Positions 22,346 to 35,434 of a DNA stretch of 64,000 bases are shown in pieces (positions within the stretch are counted from its first letter, which is position 1; the number at the start of each line of letters is the position of its first letter). This DNA is from Trichopria drosophilae (lineage: Eukaryota > Arthropoda > Insecta > Hymenoptera > Diapriidae). The position numbers and the translations under genes are program-made. A model generated the notes under the pieces. That model ran no database searches. It saw only the letters and a program-made list of their open reading frames with translations, and had not been told where the DNA came from. Where the stretch lies: assembly GCA_030407085.1 (NCBI GenBank), contig CM059585.1:120261001-120325000 (forward strand), in the 5' to 3' direction.

Positions 22346-25300
22346 AAAAAGAATGTAGCTAATTTAACTAAATGAATATAGAGGCCCATTTGTACTAAAA
22401 ATTTAGTAATTTTTGTCGCTCTAATTAATGCAGCTGGCTAAGGTTGGATTAAGTTTATTTTTATTAATTCAACTATATTTATCAAAAAATTTGCCTTTCT
22501 TGCAACTTAAAAGTTGTCTGGATTCGAAGAAATTCATAACAAATTAAAAACAATTCACTTATTTCCGATTTGTGATCGTAATACGTAGTTAAAAGTTTGA
22601 TCACTTCCGTCACTTGATTTTAGAATCCAGAATTAACTAATCTAGAAACTTACAATCATATCTGCTCATTTCACCATTTTTTTATACTACCTGTAACCAA
22701 ACGTTGTTGCAAAAATAATAGTGAATTAAATTCGTACATTGAGAAAAATATTTTGTAAATGTAACTAAATTGTGAGTTACCTAATGGAAATTAATTATTT
22801 TGTAATTTTTATGGCAGCATAGAGTTTCGTAAAATAAAGGTGGATTAGCTCAATTTAAGCCAAATTAACGAAGTGCATAAACACTGTTAGAGATTTAGTT
22901 CCCTCTGAATAACTCTTCATATAGTTAAAATTACTAACGATTAACAAATATTCCCCTTAATACAAATTATGAGAAAAATAATGATTATACCTCGGCGCCT
23001 AGTTTTTACCACCTTTCTGATGTGCTGAAAACAAAATTTAGTAATATCGACTAAATATTTGCCTGTTAACACTTACATATTTTGTCACTTCATCAACTAT
23101 AAAAATTCTGCTAACTGAATTTAGGGACTGGTTGAAAAACATTTAATCAATTCAGCCTAAATTTAGTTGAAATTACTCAATATTCGTCTACAACGGGCAA
23201 CCTCATTACAGTTAATATTACATGTTTCTTAGTGTACGCTCGAGGGTTCTTAATTATGACTAAAACATTTGCTCAAGTAAACTTTTATTAACAATGCTCT
23301 TTTAAATGATAGCTTACAAAGTATTAATTGTTTTAAATTTGCTACAAAAAAAACCTTAGGGTTCTTTGTTAAAGAGCAAACTCATGCTAGGATAGCAGCC
23401 ATATATCAATGCATGTATTAGTTGCGCTTATAATAAAGACTCCTATAATTTATCCTGAGATAGCCTACACAAGTATAATAATTAATCAAGCCGCTTCTAA
23501 ATCACAGGGGGAATCGGACCTAGTAAACGTCACTCGCATCAGGCTGGTTCGTAACGCAAACAGGATGTTACGACCGGTCATTTTGCGAAATTGAAACTAC
23601 AAGACCTTGGTGACAAAATCTTCACAAGCAGACATTTCTGTATGACTTCAACGCCTTTGTTATTTTTTACTGTTACCTATTGCGTAATAATATTTTCAAG
23701 ATTTTTTTTTATAACAGTCCAATAGTAATTAACAAATTTTTAAAATTACAAAACTTTACTCAATTCAATTGGAAATACTAACTTTCTTTCATAATTTGTT
23801 TAATCATACAGAAAACTGTATCAAGTTAACCATTAAACATGAAAATTTGGTTTTAGCTGGTATAATAAATAATTGCAAAACGGTTCGGTTGTAGGTACGA
23901 AACGGGTCTGATTTTTGCATGTACATATAGTTTGGTTACAATAACCGAACAGGGTTGTTGATTATCGCGTTTATTTGTTGCATATGAATTCTTAGTCTTT
24001 TGATTGAAAATAATCACCAAACCGTGCATATTTTATCAAATACCTAAACCGCACAATCTATTTTACAAGGCTATTACAAACAGCACAACCAGACATTGAG
24101 TAGTGTCATTAGTAATCAAACCGGTCCAGTTGCAACCAAAGCCTTTGAATGTTTTTTTATGCATATGGTCGAAGTTAATGATGTGGTCGATTTTGTAATA
24201 AAAATTTGTTACTGGACCGTGAACTAGTGAAACGCCAATATTTGGGATCCGGACGAAAGATTTTGTAACGTTAAACCTTTTGTTTTCTTAAATCAAAAGC
24301 CGTTATTTGAGGACATTATTGTGGACCAACTATAATTTCCATCAAACAATTTCCATACTTTGTATTCGCTACATGCATATAAGATATAATTTATGTCTAA
24401 ATAATGGTGATATAACGTACACAACCAAGAAAAGAAAAAAATTGTTCATTATAAGATAGTCTTAGGGAAATTAGTTCAGTTTCAAAATGCAACATTTACT
24501 TTTGTAAGATAACAAAAATGATAAAATAAAGAGATCTACAAGATGAAGTTATAAAATGCCTAGCTTTCATATCGAATTTTGAACAGTACTTAAACGAGTA
24601 CATCGGTAATTACAGTATATGATATAGTTATTATGATTAAAAAATAAAAAGAGTTATTAAATTCTGTAATTGATTTACACCAAGTAACGATGTTTGGAGG
24701 CAGAGAAAACTTTACATCGCTTGTTGTCCCGATTGCGTGGAGTTAAAAGTAAAGTGTTGGCAACATAAAATATACCAAAATAAATTTAGTATTTTCCAAA
24801 AGTAAATGTAATTTCTTACTGCAAAATTATTTCTATAACAACATAAGAACTACTACGTGGAACTATAATACGATTTTGTTTTTACTTTAATTAATGAATG
24901 TAGGAAACAAAATTAAAAAATGTTTTGTTAGAAGCTCATACCATTTTCGAAATTATTTTTAAAATTATTTTGTGTTTTTTAAATAAGAGGAACAGAATTG
25001 AAAAACAAAAGAGTGAAACATCATGCTCTTATTGAACAGAATATCGAACACTTTAATTATGACAGAAAAATGTATGATTAAAGACTAAAAAACCTACAGT
25101 ATTTTTTTTTAATTAAAATGCTCTATTTGATATTGTAAGATTTAATGTCGCATGTGAAGACAGTCAGTATAAAAGCTCAGTTTTAATTCCTAGATTAAGA
25201 TTAAATGCTAACAGCTTGGGAATCAAGTGAAGGATTTAAAATAAAGACACAACTGGTTGAATTCGGAGTTATTGTGTTCAATTCATCTCATAATTCACTA

Positions 25301-25489
25301 AATGAAATAAATATTAAATTAATTTAAAAAATCCATATTAGATGCTGACGAATATACCGACGTTAAATATAGTCTCTGGATAATAAAATATAACATAAAC
25401 ATGTAAGTTTCTATTCCTGGATCTATAAAATTCAAGATCTTTAAAAAATCACGAAATATCCGATAACTAGTCGATGACGATATCAATTT
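22346..25489. other. AT-rich gene-free stretch
   Basis: Between 22380 and 23230 there are loose repeats of TTTAGTAATTTTTGTCG and GGCTAAGGTTGGATTAAG words that suggest a decayed element without clear ends. A somewhat GC-richer patch at 23480-23590 is preceded by TCACAG. It has an open frame but no donor or motif, and was not called. Confidence 0.35.
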
Positions 25490-25645
25490 GTGGTCGTAAA
25501 ATTGTAACCTCTCCGTCTATTAAAATATCGATCGGAAATGATAAAGGTAATAAAGACAATGTAAACAATTTTAGAGGTTATGCTATATTAAAAACTCCTT
25601 CGTTTTGTAGACATTTTTCTGATATTAATTCATTTCTAAAAAAAA
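25490..25645 (+). pseudogene. Possible non-LTR retrotransposon RT fragment
   Basis: Within a 67-codon frame, KGNKDNVNNFRGYAILKTPS resembles the stretch upstream of the palm of LINE reverse transcriptases (KGDxxxxxNYRxIAIL). No other RT motif is seen on either side, so this is at most a short relic. A chance match cannot be excluded. Confidence 0.3.
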
Positions 25646-25957
25646 GTTATATAAAGAAAATGCTATTGCTATACTAATAAATAATATAAATTCTGTGCAT
25701 AATTAATAAAATCAAAATACAAGTATTTCATTTAAATATTCAATTTATCGCTAGTAATTTTGTTTGCAATCGAATTATAGAAATAATAGTTTTTTTGTAC
25801 TTTTATGTAACAAATCTAAATCTAAAAAAATCGGAATTTTACTATGTTTATAAAATAAAATATTTGTGATGAAATTTTCCAATAAAAATGTAAATTTTCA
25901 TTCATATATTTGTTAAATAAAAAAAACTGTATACAAGAGTTTATTAAATATAAACAT

Positions 25958-25968
25958 TAGATGGCGCC
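25958..25968 (+). promoter_or_regulatory. CTCF-like motif
   Basis: TAGATGGCGCC matches the core typical of insect CTCF sites. It is paired with an opposite-strand motif 130 bp to the right. Confidence 0.35.
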
Positions 25969-26090
25969 CCAAGTCGCTTAAAATTTGGTTGAAGTTCCCA
26001 TTTAGAGAATGGTAAAATTAAATGAATGAAACCATGCTATGAAATTTGTCGAGAAAACAAGAAATTTGCGCGACTTTACTTTTGCATTTG

Positions 26091-26105
26091 GCCGCCACCT
26101 AGCGC
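26091..26105 (-). promoter_or_regulatory. CTCF-like motif
   Basis: GCCGCCACCTAGCGC is read on minus as GCGCTAGGTGGCGGC, a good match to the CTCF core. It lies opposite to the motif at 25958. Confidence 0.35.
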
Positions 26106-29100
26106 CCCATACGTACATTTTCTTCTTATGAAACTTTACAATAGATACTAGGAACAAAATCAATACAGAAGTTTTAATCAATAATTTACACAACTTTTCA
26201 AGAATTGTCATTTTTTTTACGAAAACTTAGGACAGAAACTAAACATTTTGGCCCATTCTCTACTGCAAGACAATATGAAGTTGATCCATGTATTTATCGA
26301 TGCACAAATTAAGGAATTAACTAAAAGTATGAAATGAAATCATGTTAAGAAAATGCAGGCCACTCATGTTTCCAACAAATAATGAATATTCAAAGAAGTT
26401 CATAAAAAATCACGTCCAGGGAAAACATAATGGAATTTACGTTCAATGTAACGTCATTGCTGATAGTATTATTGCAAATATAATCGGTGACCTGTTTTAA
26501 ATATATATATAAAAGGAACTTTTATTCCATAGAAAGTCTAGAATTTTTATAATTTCTTCAACAGAAAATGACAGCAATGTCAAAATAATTGGGAAATTAC
26601 AAAACGTATTAAAAAAATTTCAATATCTGTATTGATATTTTCCAATACAACTACATAATTTTATCCCACAACAGTCCATACAACTAAGCACTAAACATAA
26701 TTTTGGATAAAAAATTAATTTAAAAAACATCGCAAAATGCCTTGAATAATGTATCATTTTTGTTGTTAGTTACACTTACGCTTACCTTCAAATTTTTACT
26801 TTGAGTCATCTCATAATTCTGTCAAGGTAGACTTATTTATCTTCGCTTGTAGATAACTCCTCGTTACTTTTAAAGATTTAAAATATGTTGCACATATAGG
26901 GAATAGAATAAAATGAAATGATTTTTGTTTTGAAAAAACCGTGACATATCTCATGGAAATTTTTCATATTTTGCACAAAGCATATCGATCATTTAAAAAA
27001 TTTTGTAATCTCTATATTGTAATCTGTAGGACCCCCGTAATAGGAACCAGAAACTACCTATCCTTCCTACTGTAGGTACTTCCTACAATTCGTTCTTTAA
27101 TGATTTATACATTTTTTACATGTGGAGGCGATATCTTGAGAGTTCATTTTTGAATTCTACGGATACCTAGGATCTCTATTGGAAATTCTGATCTTAAAAA
27201 TGCATATCACTTTAACGACCAAGAATCATCTGAAACCGAACAAATTTAAGCTCTCAAGCCTAAGGCCTCTTCGTGATTAACGTTTTAATAAGTCATAAGT
27301 AAGACTTCTTTAAGAAGTAACAATCACCGCTAAGACCTTTTCAAAAGATTTTTTAAGGTAATATTTTGGAAATAGCTTTGGAATATCTCTTGAGAGGTAT
27401 TAAAAACAATATGAATTCTTCGTAAAATTACCAAAAACTTGTCAAAATTGAATAAATACTTATAATAATTCTATAATTACTATAATAATGAGGCAAGTTT
27501 GCTAAATAGGTATTCAAGTAAATCAAATATTTAATTGTTTCTCATAAAGTAATATTTATATGCCTTAGATCTAAGTTAAGTAAAAAGTACCATATATTTA
27601 CGAAATTTTATGAAAAATAACAAGTTCTCAATTATTCTAAAAGTTTAGAAACAAATATGGAACCACTGATTACATAAAGTTGATTTGAACAAAATAAGGT
27701 AAATCTTCAAGTAGTTTCCAACAATGTATGATGACGAATTTGTGATTGGATTTAATTGTAAAGGTCACTTGAAGGTCAAATTGAATTTCGTAAATAAAAA
27801 CACATATTTTTTATATCAGTTATTGAAAACACGAAATTTGATGAACAAATACAATATCAAAGTAGGATCAAAGTAATTCCTAAGGATCAAATAGAGGTCA
27901 AATTAATCTTCGCGATATAGTTGCAGATAATCTAAAGTAAAGTTATCTTGAGAAGAATATATACATTGCTGTTTAATTTTTCAATACAAAAACTATGTGT
28001 TTCTATTAGTCAGAAAATAACTTTGACAATGACATTCAGGGACAAATTCATGGTTACAAATACATTTCTTATAAGTTTTTTTATTTTTTCATTACATTGT
28101 ATATTTACTTATATCTACAATTTTGTCACTCTAAATACTTAAATATAAATACAATTTTAACATTTTAAGAAGAGATTCTTTAATATGTTACAGATATTTA
28201 AAAAATACTGTAATTAAATTTGTTCGAAAATGACATAATTGACTCATTATAATAAAAGTATAACAAATATTTTACTGCAACAATTACATTTTTGCACTCA
28301 GAATTACTGCCCATAAAAGTCTAAAAAATATTGTCTCGGAAGATAATCAAATTAAATGCATGAAATACTTACATCCAATGACATACTCATCGCGCGTTAT
28401 GACGAACATAAATACGTCGGTAAATACACGCATTACGAAATCTTGAGTGGTAGATCTCGACATTTATAAACTTCCATAACATAAATATTAAATTAAGTAA
28501 ATCTATTATTATACGAGAACTAACGATTAAGTTATAATAGTATTAAAGTAATTTTACAAATAACTGCGAATTACGACCGTACGAAACGTAAAATGGTATA
28601 TTTTGCATCGACAAAATCAAATAAACACAAGTCGAAACGTGAAATTTACGCTTGTGCGTCATTGATGAATGAAAATAAACGAACTGTCAAAATAATTTTT
28701 TCTCCGTTCTTAAACTGAGGCGTGAGGGGAAAATAAAATAAAATTTAAACACTTAAGGTTTTTTTTTTATTCCAAACGTTATTCATTAAACTGGTTAAAA
28801 ATATCGCTCTTTATTAACCTCATTAAAAAATATATTAACTACAGGAGGTGAATAAGAAAAGGAGAGAATACAAATTTCAATGCGTAATAAACAAAATATA
28901 AATAATTAATATCTTCAATTTAGTGTTTCCTTCAACTAAACAAGCAGTTGTCATTTTTTCACATATTAACTCTCTTGTCCGAAAAGTCAAAAGTGTGGAC
29001 GCACAACTTTCAGCACAAATTAAGTAAAAATTGACCACATCTCCCACCACCCTTTAAATTCTGTGGATAGAATGAGTCGGCCATTTTGAAGAAAAAAGTT

Positions 29101-29266
29101 ATGATAATTTTTGCGAAAAGAACAGATTTTTTTGGATGTATTTTGACATTAATAAAGACTTCAAGATGGCGCCTGCCACCTGAATTAGTAGCTGCTGTAC
29201 TTTTTATTACTACAACCGGTACATACCATTGCCGGATGTAACTATATCCGAAGTTTTTCACTAGTA
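26106..29266. other. AT-rich gene-free stretch
   Basis: No gene recognised. Between 29040 and 29180 the words CGGCCATTTTGAAG and TTCAAGATGGCGCC face each other, a small relic of the ATGGCGG-type repeats. Confidence 0.35.
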
Positions 29267-29880
29267 GAACCTCACACTAGTGAAGTTCCCGTAGTAGTGA
29301 ACACTTTTCCCTAGTGTGAACCGCACACTAGTAAACCATCAGCTTACTCATATGCCTGTGAATGTAGGTTCCATAAAGTTCTGTCTATTTATGTATTTAA
29401 TTAGCTGTCTATTTATGTATTAAAATTTATTTACCTCACACTGCTGACGAGCACAAGTGACTGTCCAGTGCGAAACGTTTTTTAACAATAGTTTTGTATT
29501 TGACATATTAGATGCGGTATCTATTAACACATATTTCCCAATAGTAACATAAAATTTACTGGCTTTATTAACTCTGTAGATTTTAAACGACGGAACGTGC
29601 AGTTGATTTACTATATCGCTAGATTTCGATGTTTTCGAAATTTTGTTCCCATTTTGTTTACAACTTTCTTATGTCCGCTTTTATGAAGAAATTAATGCTT
29701 TATATTTATGTTATTATGAAAACGTACGGTCGACAAAAATTATTTAAATTATTTTACCCCACACTGTAAAAAATAAAAATAACTTTCCAAATCTGTAAGA
29801 AATCGCAAAAATTTACCAGTTTGCTAGTGTGAGAGAAAGGAATAACCGCAGTTCCGACATTTTCACTAGTATGAGGTTAC
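29267..29880. mobile_element. Foldback element with CACTAGTGTGAGG arms and hammerhead core
   Basis: The left end GAACCTCACACTAGTGAA (29268-29285) faces the right end TTCACTAGTATGAGGTTAC (29862-29880). Further copies of CTAGTGTGA / CACACTAG lie at about 29312, 29326 and 29824. The interior has no gene but holds a hammerhead-type core at 29444-29475. This is a non-autonomous element of unknown class. Confidence 0.6.
29433..29480 (+). ncRNA. Hammerhead-ribozyme-like core
   Basis: CTGACGA (29444-29450) matches the invariant CUGANGA. It is followed by a stem II of GCAC (29451-29454) pairing with GTGC (29468-29471) over a 13-nt loop, then GAAA (29472-29475). All core bases of the two conserved strands are present and stem II pairs. 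The flank before the core (CTCACACTG) echoes the element's arm motif, so stem I might pair with a distant arm copy. A stem III with the UH cleavage site could not be placed nearby, so self-cleavage is unproven. Confidence 0.5.
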
Positions 29881-30207
29881 ATTATAATCAAAATTGACGA
29901 TCGGCCATATTTCAGCACCTATCTACAAAAATAAAAAGAAAAACGAATTTTGCTATTTTTGTGTATTTATTACGTAAAATCGTATTATTGTAATATTATG
30001 GAATATTACGTGACATTATTGGATGTTTTACAAAACTGTAGATCATACAATTTTTTAAAGAACAGGTTGAATGCATATTCCTCGTAATATCACGAGGACA
30101 GCAGGAATATTGCTATAATATAGCCTGCGTACACTATTTTTCCATGTATAACTTTATGTAATAGGCATTTGATAAGGTTTTAATTTTCGACCCATTTATA
30201 AATTAAC
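29881..30207. other. AT-rich spacer
   Basis: Sits between two foldback elements. CGTAATATCACGAGG near 30082 is a small hairpin-like word. No gene. Confidence 0.35.
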
Positions 30208-30439
30208 ATATTCTTAAATAGTCTTGGTGTTTTTCGGTCACATAAAAAGGCCATAGCCTTGAAGAGGTCTCATATCAGAGTCGAAACGTTACTAAATATT
30301 TATTTATTATTTATATTACAAAAACCCTCCAAATTATTGACCCATATTTGTTTTTTTTCTTCTAATTTTTATTAAACTCAACCATTTTTAATTTCTATTC
30401 TTTATGTGACCGAAAAACACCAAGATTATTTAAAAATAT
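30208..30439. mobile_element. Short foldback element with 39-bp arms
   Basis: The left arm 30208-30246 and right arm 30401-30439 are near-perfect reverse complements, built around TTGGTGTTTTTCGGTCACAT and its complement. Pairing continues weakly outside the arms to about 30155 and 30490. The 154-bp loop carries a hammerhead-like motif. No coding capacity. Confidence 0.75.
30259..30286 (+). ncRNA. Diverged hammerhead-like motif
   Basis: TTGAAGA (30259-30265), a hairpin-capable GTCTCATATCAGAGTC, then GAAA (30283-30286) and CGTT. It shares the U-for-C change at the first core base with the motif at 21803. Stem II has one mismatch and no clear cleavage site follows. Confidence 0.35.
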
Positions 30440-30594
30440 ATTAATTTATGTAATAGGGCTGTAAATTCCGTTCATTTATAAATAAATAAATAAATATTAA
30501 AATAATTTGATTGGTTCATACTGTTTAGCCCGTCAAATCGTTTGGTGGTTGTGAAATTTAACCAGAATGTTGTTCGAGGTTAATTTAGTGCAAA

Positions 30595-30607
30595 CCCCCC
30601 CCCCCCC
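30595..30607 (+). repeat. Poly-C tract, 13 C
   Basis: Thirteen consecutive C in AT-rich DNA. Length may be unreliable in sequencing. Confidence 0.9.
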
Positions 30608-31205
30608 TTTCGTGGAGCAACCCATCATGCAGGATTATCATTGTAAACAAAGCGATTCAAATGAACATAGGTATTTTTCGAAACTACGATAAATGCACAA
30701 AAAAATAACAAAAAGCTGAGTTTTTATGTTTATATTCAACATGGCGATTTCATTATATTCAAGCGTTAATTTTACTATCATATTGGAAATTTTACTACAT
30801 TTGTTCAAAACGAAATAATCACTATATTTCAGTAATGTTTTTTTGGAAGTCATTTACGTTTCCAAATATGTAGAAAACTTTTTCTCTATTTGCCTCTAAT
30901 ATATTGCATACTGGTTCCTTAATTAAAAAAATATAATAACACAGCTTAAACGTCGATAATACAATAATATTCCCTGGGTGCGGTTATTGCCAAAAATCAT
31001 AAAAAATACTTCCAAGTAAAAAAGCAACAACGGATGACGAACAGTCGAATTTATCCGACATGTATGTTGGGAATGATAGCATCAAGAATGGTTCGATGGC
31101 CTAAATCGAACGAATAAAAAATAAAACAAGTAAAATTCACGAATAGATCAGACCGCACCACTTGAAAATGGGCTAGGGGAGTCCTGACCGTGACTGCTTC
31201 ATTAC

Positions 31206-31245
31206 CTCTCCTTGTCGGAGTGGTTCCGTCCTGGACATTTGCCAT
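31206..31245 (-). CDS. Weak candidate first coding exon
   Basis: On the minus strand, AAGATGG (A at -3, G at +4) gives a good start context at 31245. Thirteen codons (MANVQDGTTPTRR) lead to GAGAG|GTAATG, a fair splice donor at 31205. The frame also stays open if unspliced. No domain can be judged from so few residues and no partner exon was found. Chance is a serious alternative. Confidence 0.15.
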
Positions 31246-32459
31246 CTTATTGTTAGATAAGTAACCGCCAATTGCCAAATTGTTTTCGATTCACCACTAG
31301 CTTTAAACAGTTGATTTTTCAACATTTCATTCGCATTATGTCATTTCAAAATACGAAATCCGGGTATAAAATAAAATGTGTACACTCCAACATTTGCAAT
31401 CTTCTTTTTCCTAATCGCATTTACACCGAAAGAAATTTTATAGAAATTTTTGCGAGTACTTTTGAAAGCCCCACGTCTCTAATTTATTTATTTTAATATA
31501 ATGAGCTAATTACCAATATCGTTGTCGATATCAACGATACGTTCGTTCTCAAGGGCAAAAATAAATTATTTTTACATTTTTTTTGTGGACTACTGCTAAT
31601 AGTTGGTAGAAAACTGCTGGTTTTTAAAGTAAATACAAATTAGTTTCTGAAGTTATATTCCATTATAACCTTACAGTAAGTACAGTTAAGTGTTGCAAGT
31701 ATTCAACAATTATCTTATCCGGAGGGAACCGGATTCACGGCGACAATGTACGTAATCACGGGGCTTGAACTCGCCGATTTTACGTATAGCCTTATTTAGG
31801 TCAAAGAATTAGTCCGCTGAATGTCGCCAGTATCGCCTGGGAGCCTCCTACTCCTCGCAATGATTGCCCCTCTACTTTCGTTCTTCTCACTCTAGATGCG
31901 AATAACGTCGTAAATACCAAACATTTGGCGAGGTGGGAAGGTGTAAACAAACGATACTAGCACAATCACGCGGATTAGTTTATCTCCACTTTTTTGGTCT
32001 CAATAAGATCACACTGATATTACTAGCTAGAGCTCCCGTCTAGTGGGAACACAAGGAACTACATAGCGTTTTTGCTTCTAGTCTCGGGCGACTATGTAAT
32101 TCGCATTCGACAACTTGATTATAAGTCAATGCATTAATAAATATTATCTTACTATCATTTCCATTAGCTGCTTTAGGACAAGAAGATTCAAAATCGTTTT
32201 GGAAACTATGGTGATCTATTGCATGTCTATAAAATCTTTTGTTTTGGAGTTACATATGTTCTGAATATACGTTATTAATATTCTTGTTACTTTACATTAC
32301 ACAAATGATCATTGATAATAATCATTGCAGGGGGTCCAAAATAAAAATAATTGTTTGTAACATGAACTTAGCTATACCGGAAGTAAAGAGTTGAATCTTT
32401 CACTCTCCATACTGAATGACATAAAATCAACCCATAAATAAACAGCGAGTTAAGAACTT

Positions 32460-32815
32460 CTCGTATTGCGGCCGATGGCTTTTGATCTCGCGCCAAATCG
32501 AGTGCGCCATCATTAGGAATCTCGCGAGGCGATTTCTCAGCTCAGAAATTAAGGTGCTTCGCCAATAAAATTGCAGCCTTCGCTGGTAATGCGTGGAAGT
32601 GTGACGTAATCAGACGTAACGTAATTGCTTGTATTCGTCGCCACGAGCGAATCCAATCTCGCGACATTTTCGGAAATGCCAAATAGAAATTTCAACGGGC
32701 AATTTTCCGCGTTGAGCTGCGATTGGTTGCGACAGTATTATCAAACGTAACGTTCTCGTTAATTGTTGCGGCAAAACTCCATATTTTAAATTTCTCCAAG
32801 CCACAAACACTCACT
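32460..32815. promoter_or_regulatory. CpG-rich block, candidate regulatory region
   Basis: CpG-containing words (GCGGCCGATGG, TCTCGCGCC, TCTCGCGAGGCG, CTCGCGAC) cluster here in otherwise AT-rich DNA. There is a CCAAT-type GATTGGTTGCG near 32722 and GTGACGTAATC near 32600. The 66-codon minus-strand frame over 32610-32810 has no domain signature. I infer a promoter or enhancer; strand unknown. Confidence 0.3.
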
Positions 32816-35230
32816 GATTAAGCGTTTCTGGGAGGAACTTGATGTTCCATAAAGGGGAAGTAAAAAAGAATTTTATCCGCCTCGTAATAATTTATAAAAG
32901 GGCTTTTTGAATTATATACATATGAACTTGACGTACAATTCATTATATCCTTCAATCGAGTCATGCAATTATCGTGGACTTTCATATGACCAAAATCAAC
33001 ATGTCACCAAAATTGAATCAATAAAAGATTGTTCTTTATGAAATCAAGAGTAGTATATAACTCAATAGCATAAAAACATGGTCACGTGCGTATTTTCTCC
33101 ATCCGCCACTCATGTTTCGTTTTATCGACGGTTGATAAAGTAAGCATACAAAATGACATGACGATGTGTATTCGCTATGATAACAATTGGAGGATCACTA
33201 ATGGTAACGCCGCCGCAATGATCCCTCTCGAGGAAAAAATGGACTACATTTTGGAATAAAAAAAAACATGGATGAAATACTCAAAACAAAAGATATTTAA
33301 TTAGAATTATCAATAAATTGTATTAATTTTTATTACATTAATATGTATCTTACCATAGTCCCGAGAAGAAATGCTTTGAGCACTTTTACGACATGTAAAC
33401 AAAGGTGAACTTCACCATAGTTCTTCCTTTATATCTGGCGAAGGATTCCTTGAACTTTTAGAGTATTCATGCAAACGTTCGTACGGATTTACCAACACTG
33501 ATTAAAACCGGTTATCACTCAGTAGCATGACAATTGCGTTTATGTTGTTGCCATAGTATGAACCTGGTAACCTTAACAGACGCGAGACGTTGAACTCGAG
33601 TATACGTAAGTGATATATTTAAGTTTGAGGTTCTGAAACATTACCAACAAGTTATAGTTTTCAAGGTTGTATATGTGAGGTGAGTGTTACATTTTTAAAC
33701 AACAGTTTGATGGAAACAGTTCGTCAATTGACAGTTTAGTAAACGTTAATATTTATATAATGGTCGGGTTTTTTTTTTAAATTCGGATGGTACAGTGGAA
33801 GAAAGATAGTTAATTGCCTATTTGCATTAAAAATAATAGATACATAAACTATTTTTGAAACTTTATTAGTTATAGACAATTTGGGAAAAAAATAGAATAA
33901 ATAGTTGAACATTAATTTGCATAAACTGATTTCGGAATCCTTTATATAAAGCATGGTATAATAAGTGATATAAACCCCGATACTTTCCAAAGATGAGTTT
34001 CATAAACACCTATCAGTTACTTATGGTTTTACAAACTAGGTGACTATTTATTTACAATAGTTAAAGATTTAATAAAATTGATGGATATCTTATAAAAGTT
34101 GTTATTTTGACGAATAATATGAAACATTAATTATAGATCGAAATATTTTGTAACAGAATATATTAGCTTACAATTAGTTTAAAAAATAAACATCATAAAT
34201 TAAAAAGTGCATGGATAATGTCCTTATGTTTTATTTTTAACTTGCCTTAAGCGCCATTAATAATATTGTAGCATTTTTACAACCTTTGACTGCCAACGCA
34301 CTTATAGGATAGTAAACACTAAATAGACTTTGACCATAACCTTGACGATAAGACGGTGTAGGAATCAAATTAAACTTACAACCTCCATCCCCTAAATTGT
34401 ACCCTCATAGGTGAACATAAAATTTTCAGCTCTTTCTATTTTTATAGCAAAAAATAGAAGTTGTCATTAAAAAAAGACAATTTAACCTTAGAATAACCTT
34501 TAAAGATCTCAGTCGAGCGTATAATTGTGTACTTTTTTTTATTTTTGCGTTCAAAAATATAAGTGATCATTCAGAAAAAGTCAATTTGACCTTAAAACAT
34601 CGTCCAATGTCACGTGCATGGTCAAATCTTAGTAAAATCACAATAGAACTGCCAGGGAAAAAATCCTAAAATTTTTGTTTAAAATCTTTTCTCCCGGAAT
34701 GGATTATATAGTGCAATTTCCATACTCTTGGAACATATCAAACATCAATATCCCTGCATATCAAATTACTATATAGGTAAACAGATACTTTATGAAAATA
34801 TAATTCTGCAAACGAAATTCTGCAAACATTAGCAAGTTTTCCAAAACAGTACATTCCTGGATATTTCTATTCCAATTTGTATTTAAATATATTCATCAAT
34901 TTAGTACTCACTGTCGTTGATCATACATGAATTCATATATCTTAATATCAGACATTTCTAATACATAATCATAGATTTCATTTTTCGCGGAAATTGTTTG
35001 ATATATCTTTCAAATTAATGTAATAATAGGAATTCAAATTATTTTTTAAATTAATATAGCTCCGTCACGAAGGAGCGTATTTAGTAGCATATTTACTTTT
35101 TCAAGTATAATATGGAAAATAAGCATGTGAAATAGATAATGAGTCTAACGTGTTAGTGTGAAAATGAAAGTGCCAAATTTCTGATCATCCATTAATTCTA
35201 GATGCCCGTAACCTAATACAGTAGACCTCA
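32816..35230. other. AT-rich DNA, no certain gene
   Basis: A donor-like GTATAC|GTAAGTGA lies at about 33605 (+), just after a short CpG-containing patch (33575-33600). It could end an untranslated exon, but no start signal or frame supports it. Confidence 0.3.
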
Positions 35231-35434
35231 TCCTAAGTTATACGATCGATTCTTTCAAGACGGTGTAAGTTTGAATGGTGGATGATCCAAAGTTATAGCC
35301 CCTAACTATCCCCTCTTCCGTAACTTTGTTTATATTCGTGCAATGGGTGCTTCCTATGTGTGAGTGTCGCGAAGCGAGTGTAGCTCGGCGAGACAATGCT
35401 GTATAACTTTGAACCAGGCAAACGTATAAGTTAG
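35231..35434. repeat. Small inverted-repeat segment
   Basis: CCTAAGTTATACG (35231-35243) faces CGTATAAGTTAGG (35421-35433) with one mismatch, and further GTTATAG / TATAACTT words face each other inside. The interior is less AT-rich (GTGTCGCGAAGCGAGTGTAG). Possibly a miniature element; ends and target duplication were not established. Confidence 0.4.

Larger units (their letters stand above)
30440..32459. other. Mostly AT-rich DNA, no certain gene
   Basis: Contains a 13-C tract (30595-30607). The patch at 31040-31290 and the patch at 31720-32100 have more even composition. In the second, no long frame or splice-bounded exon stands out. Confidence 0.35.

Noticed and set aside
30595..30607. Poly-C tract as a functional element
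   Set aside because: A homopolymer of this size can arise by slippage or sequencing error; nothing around it suggests a role.
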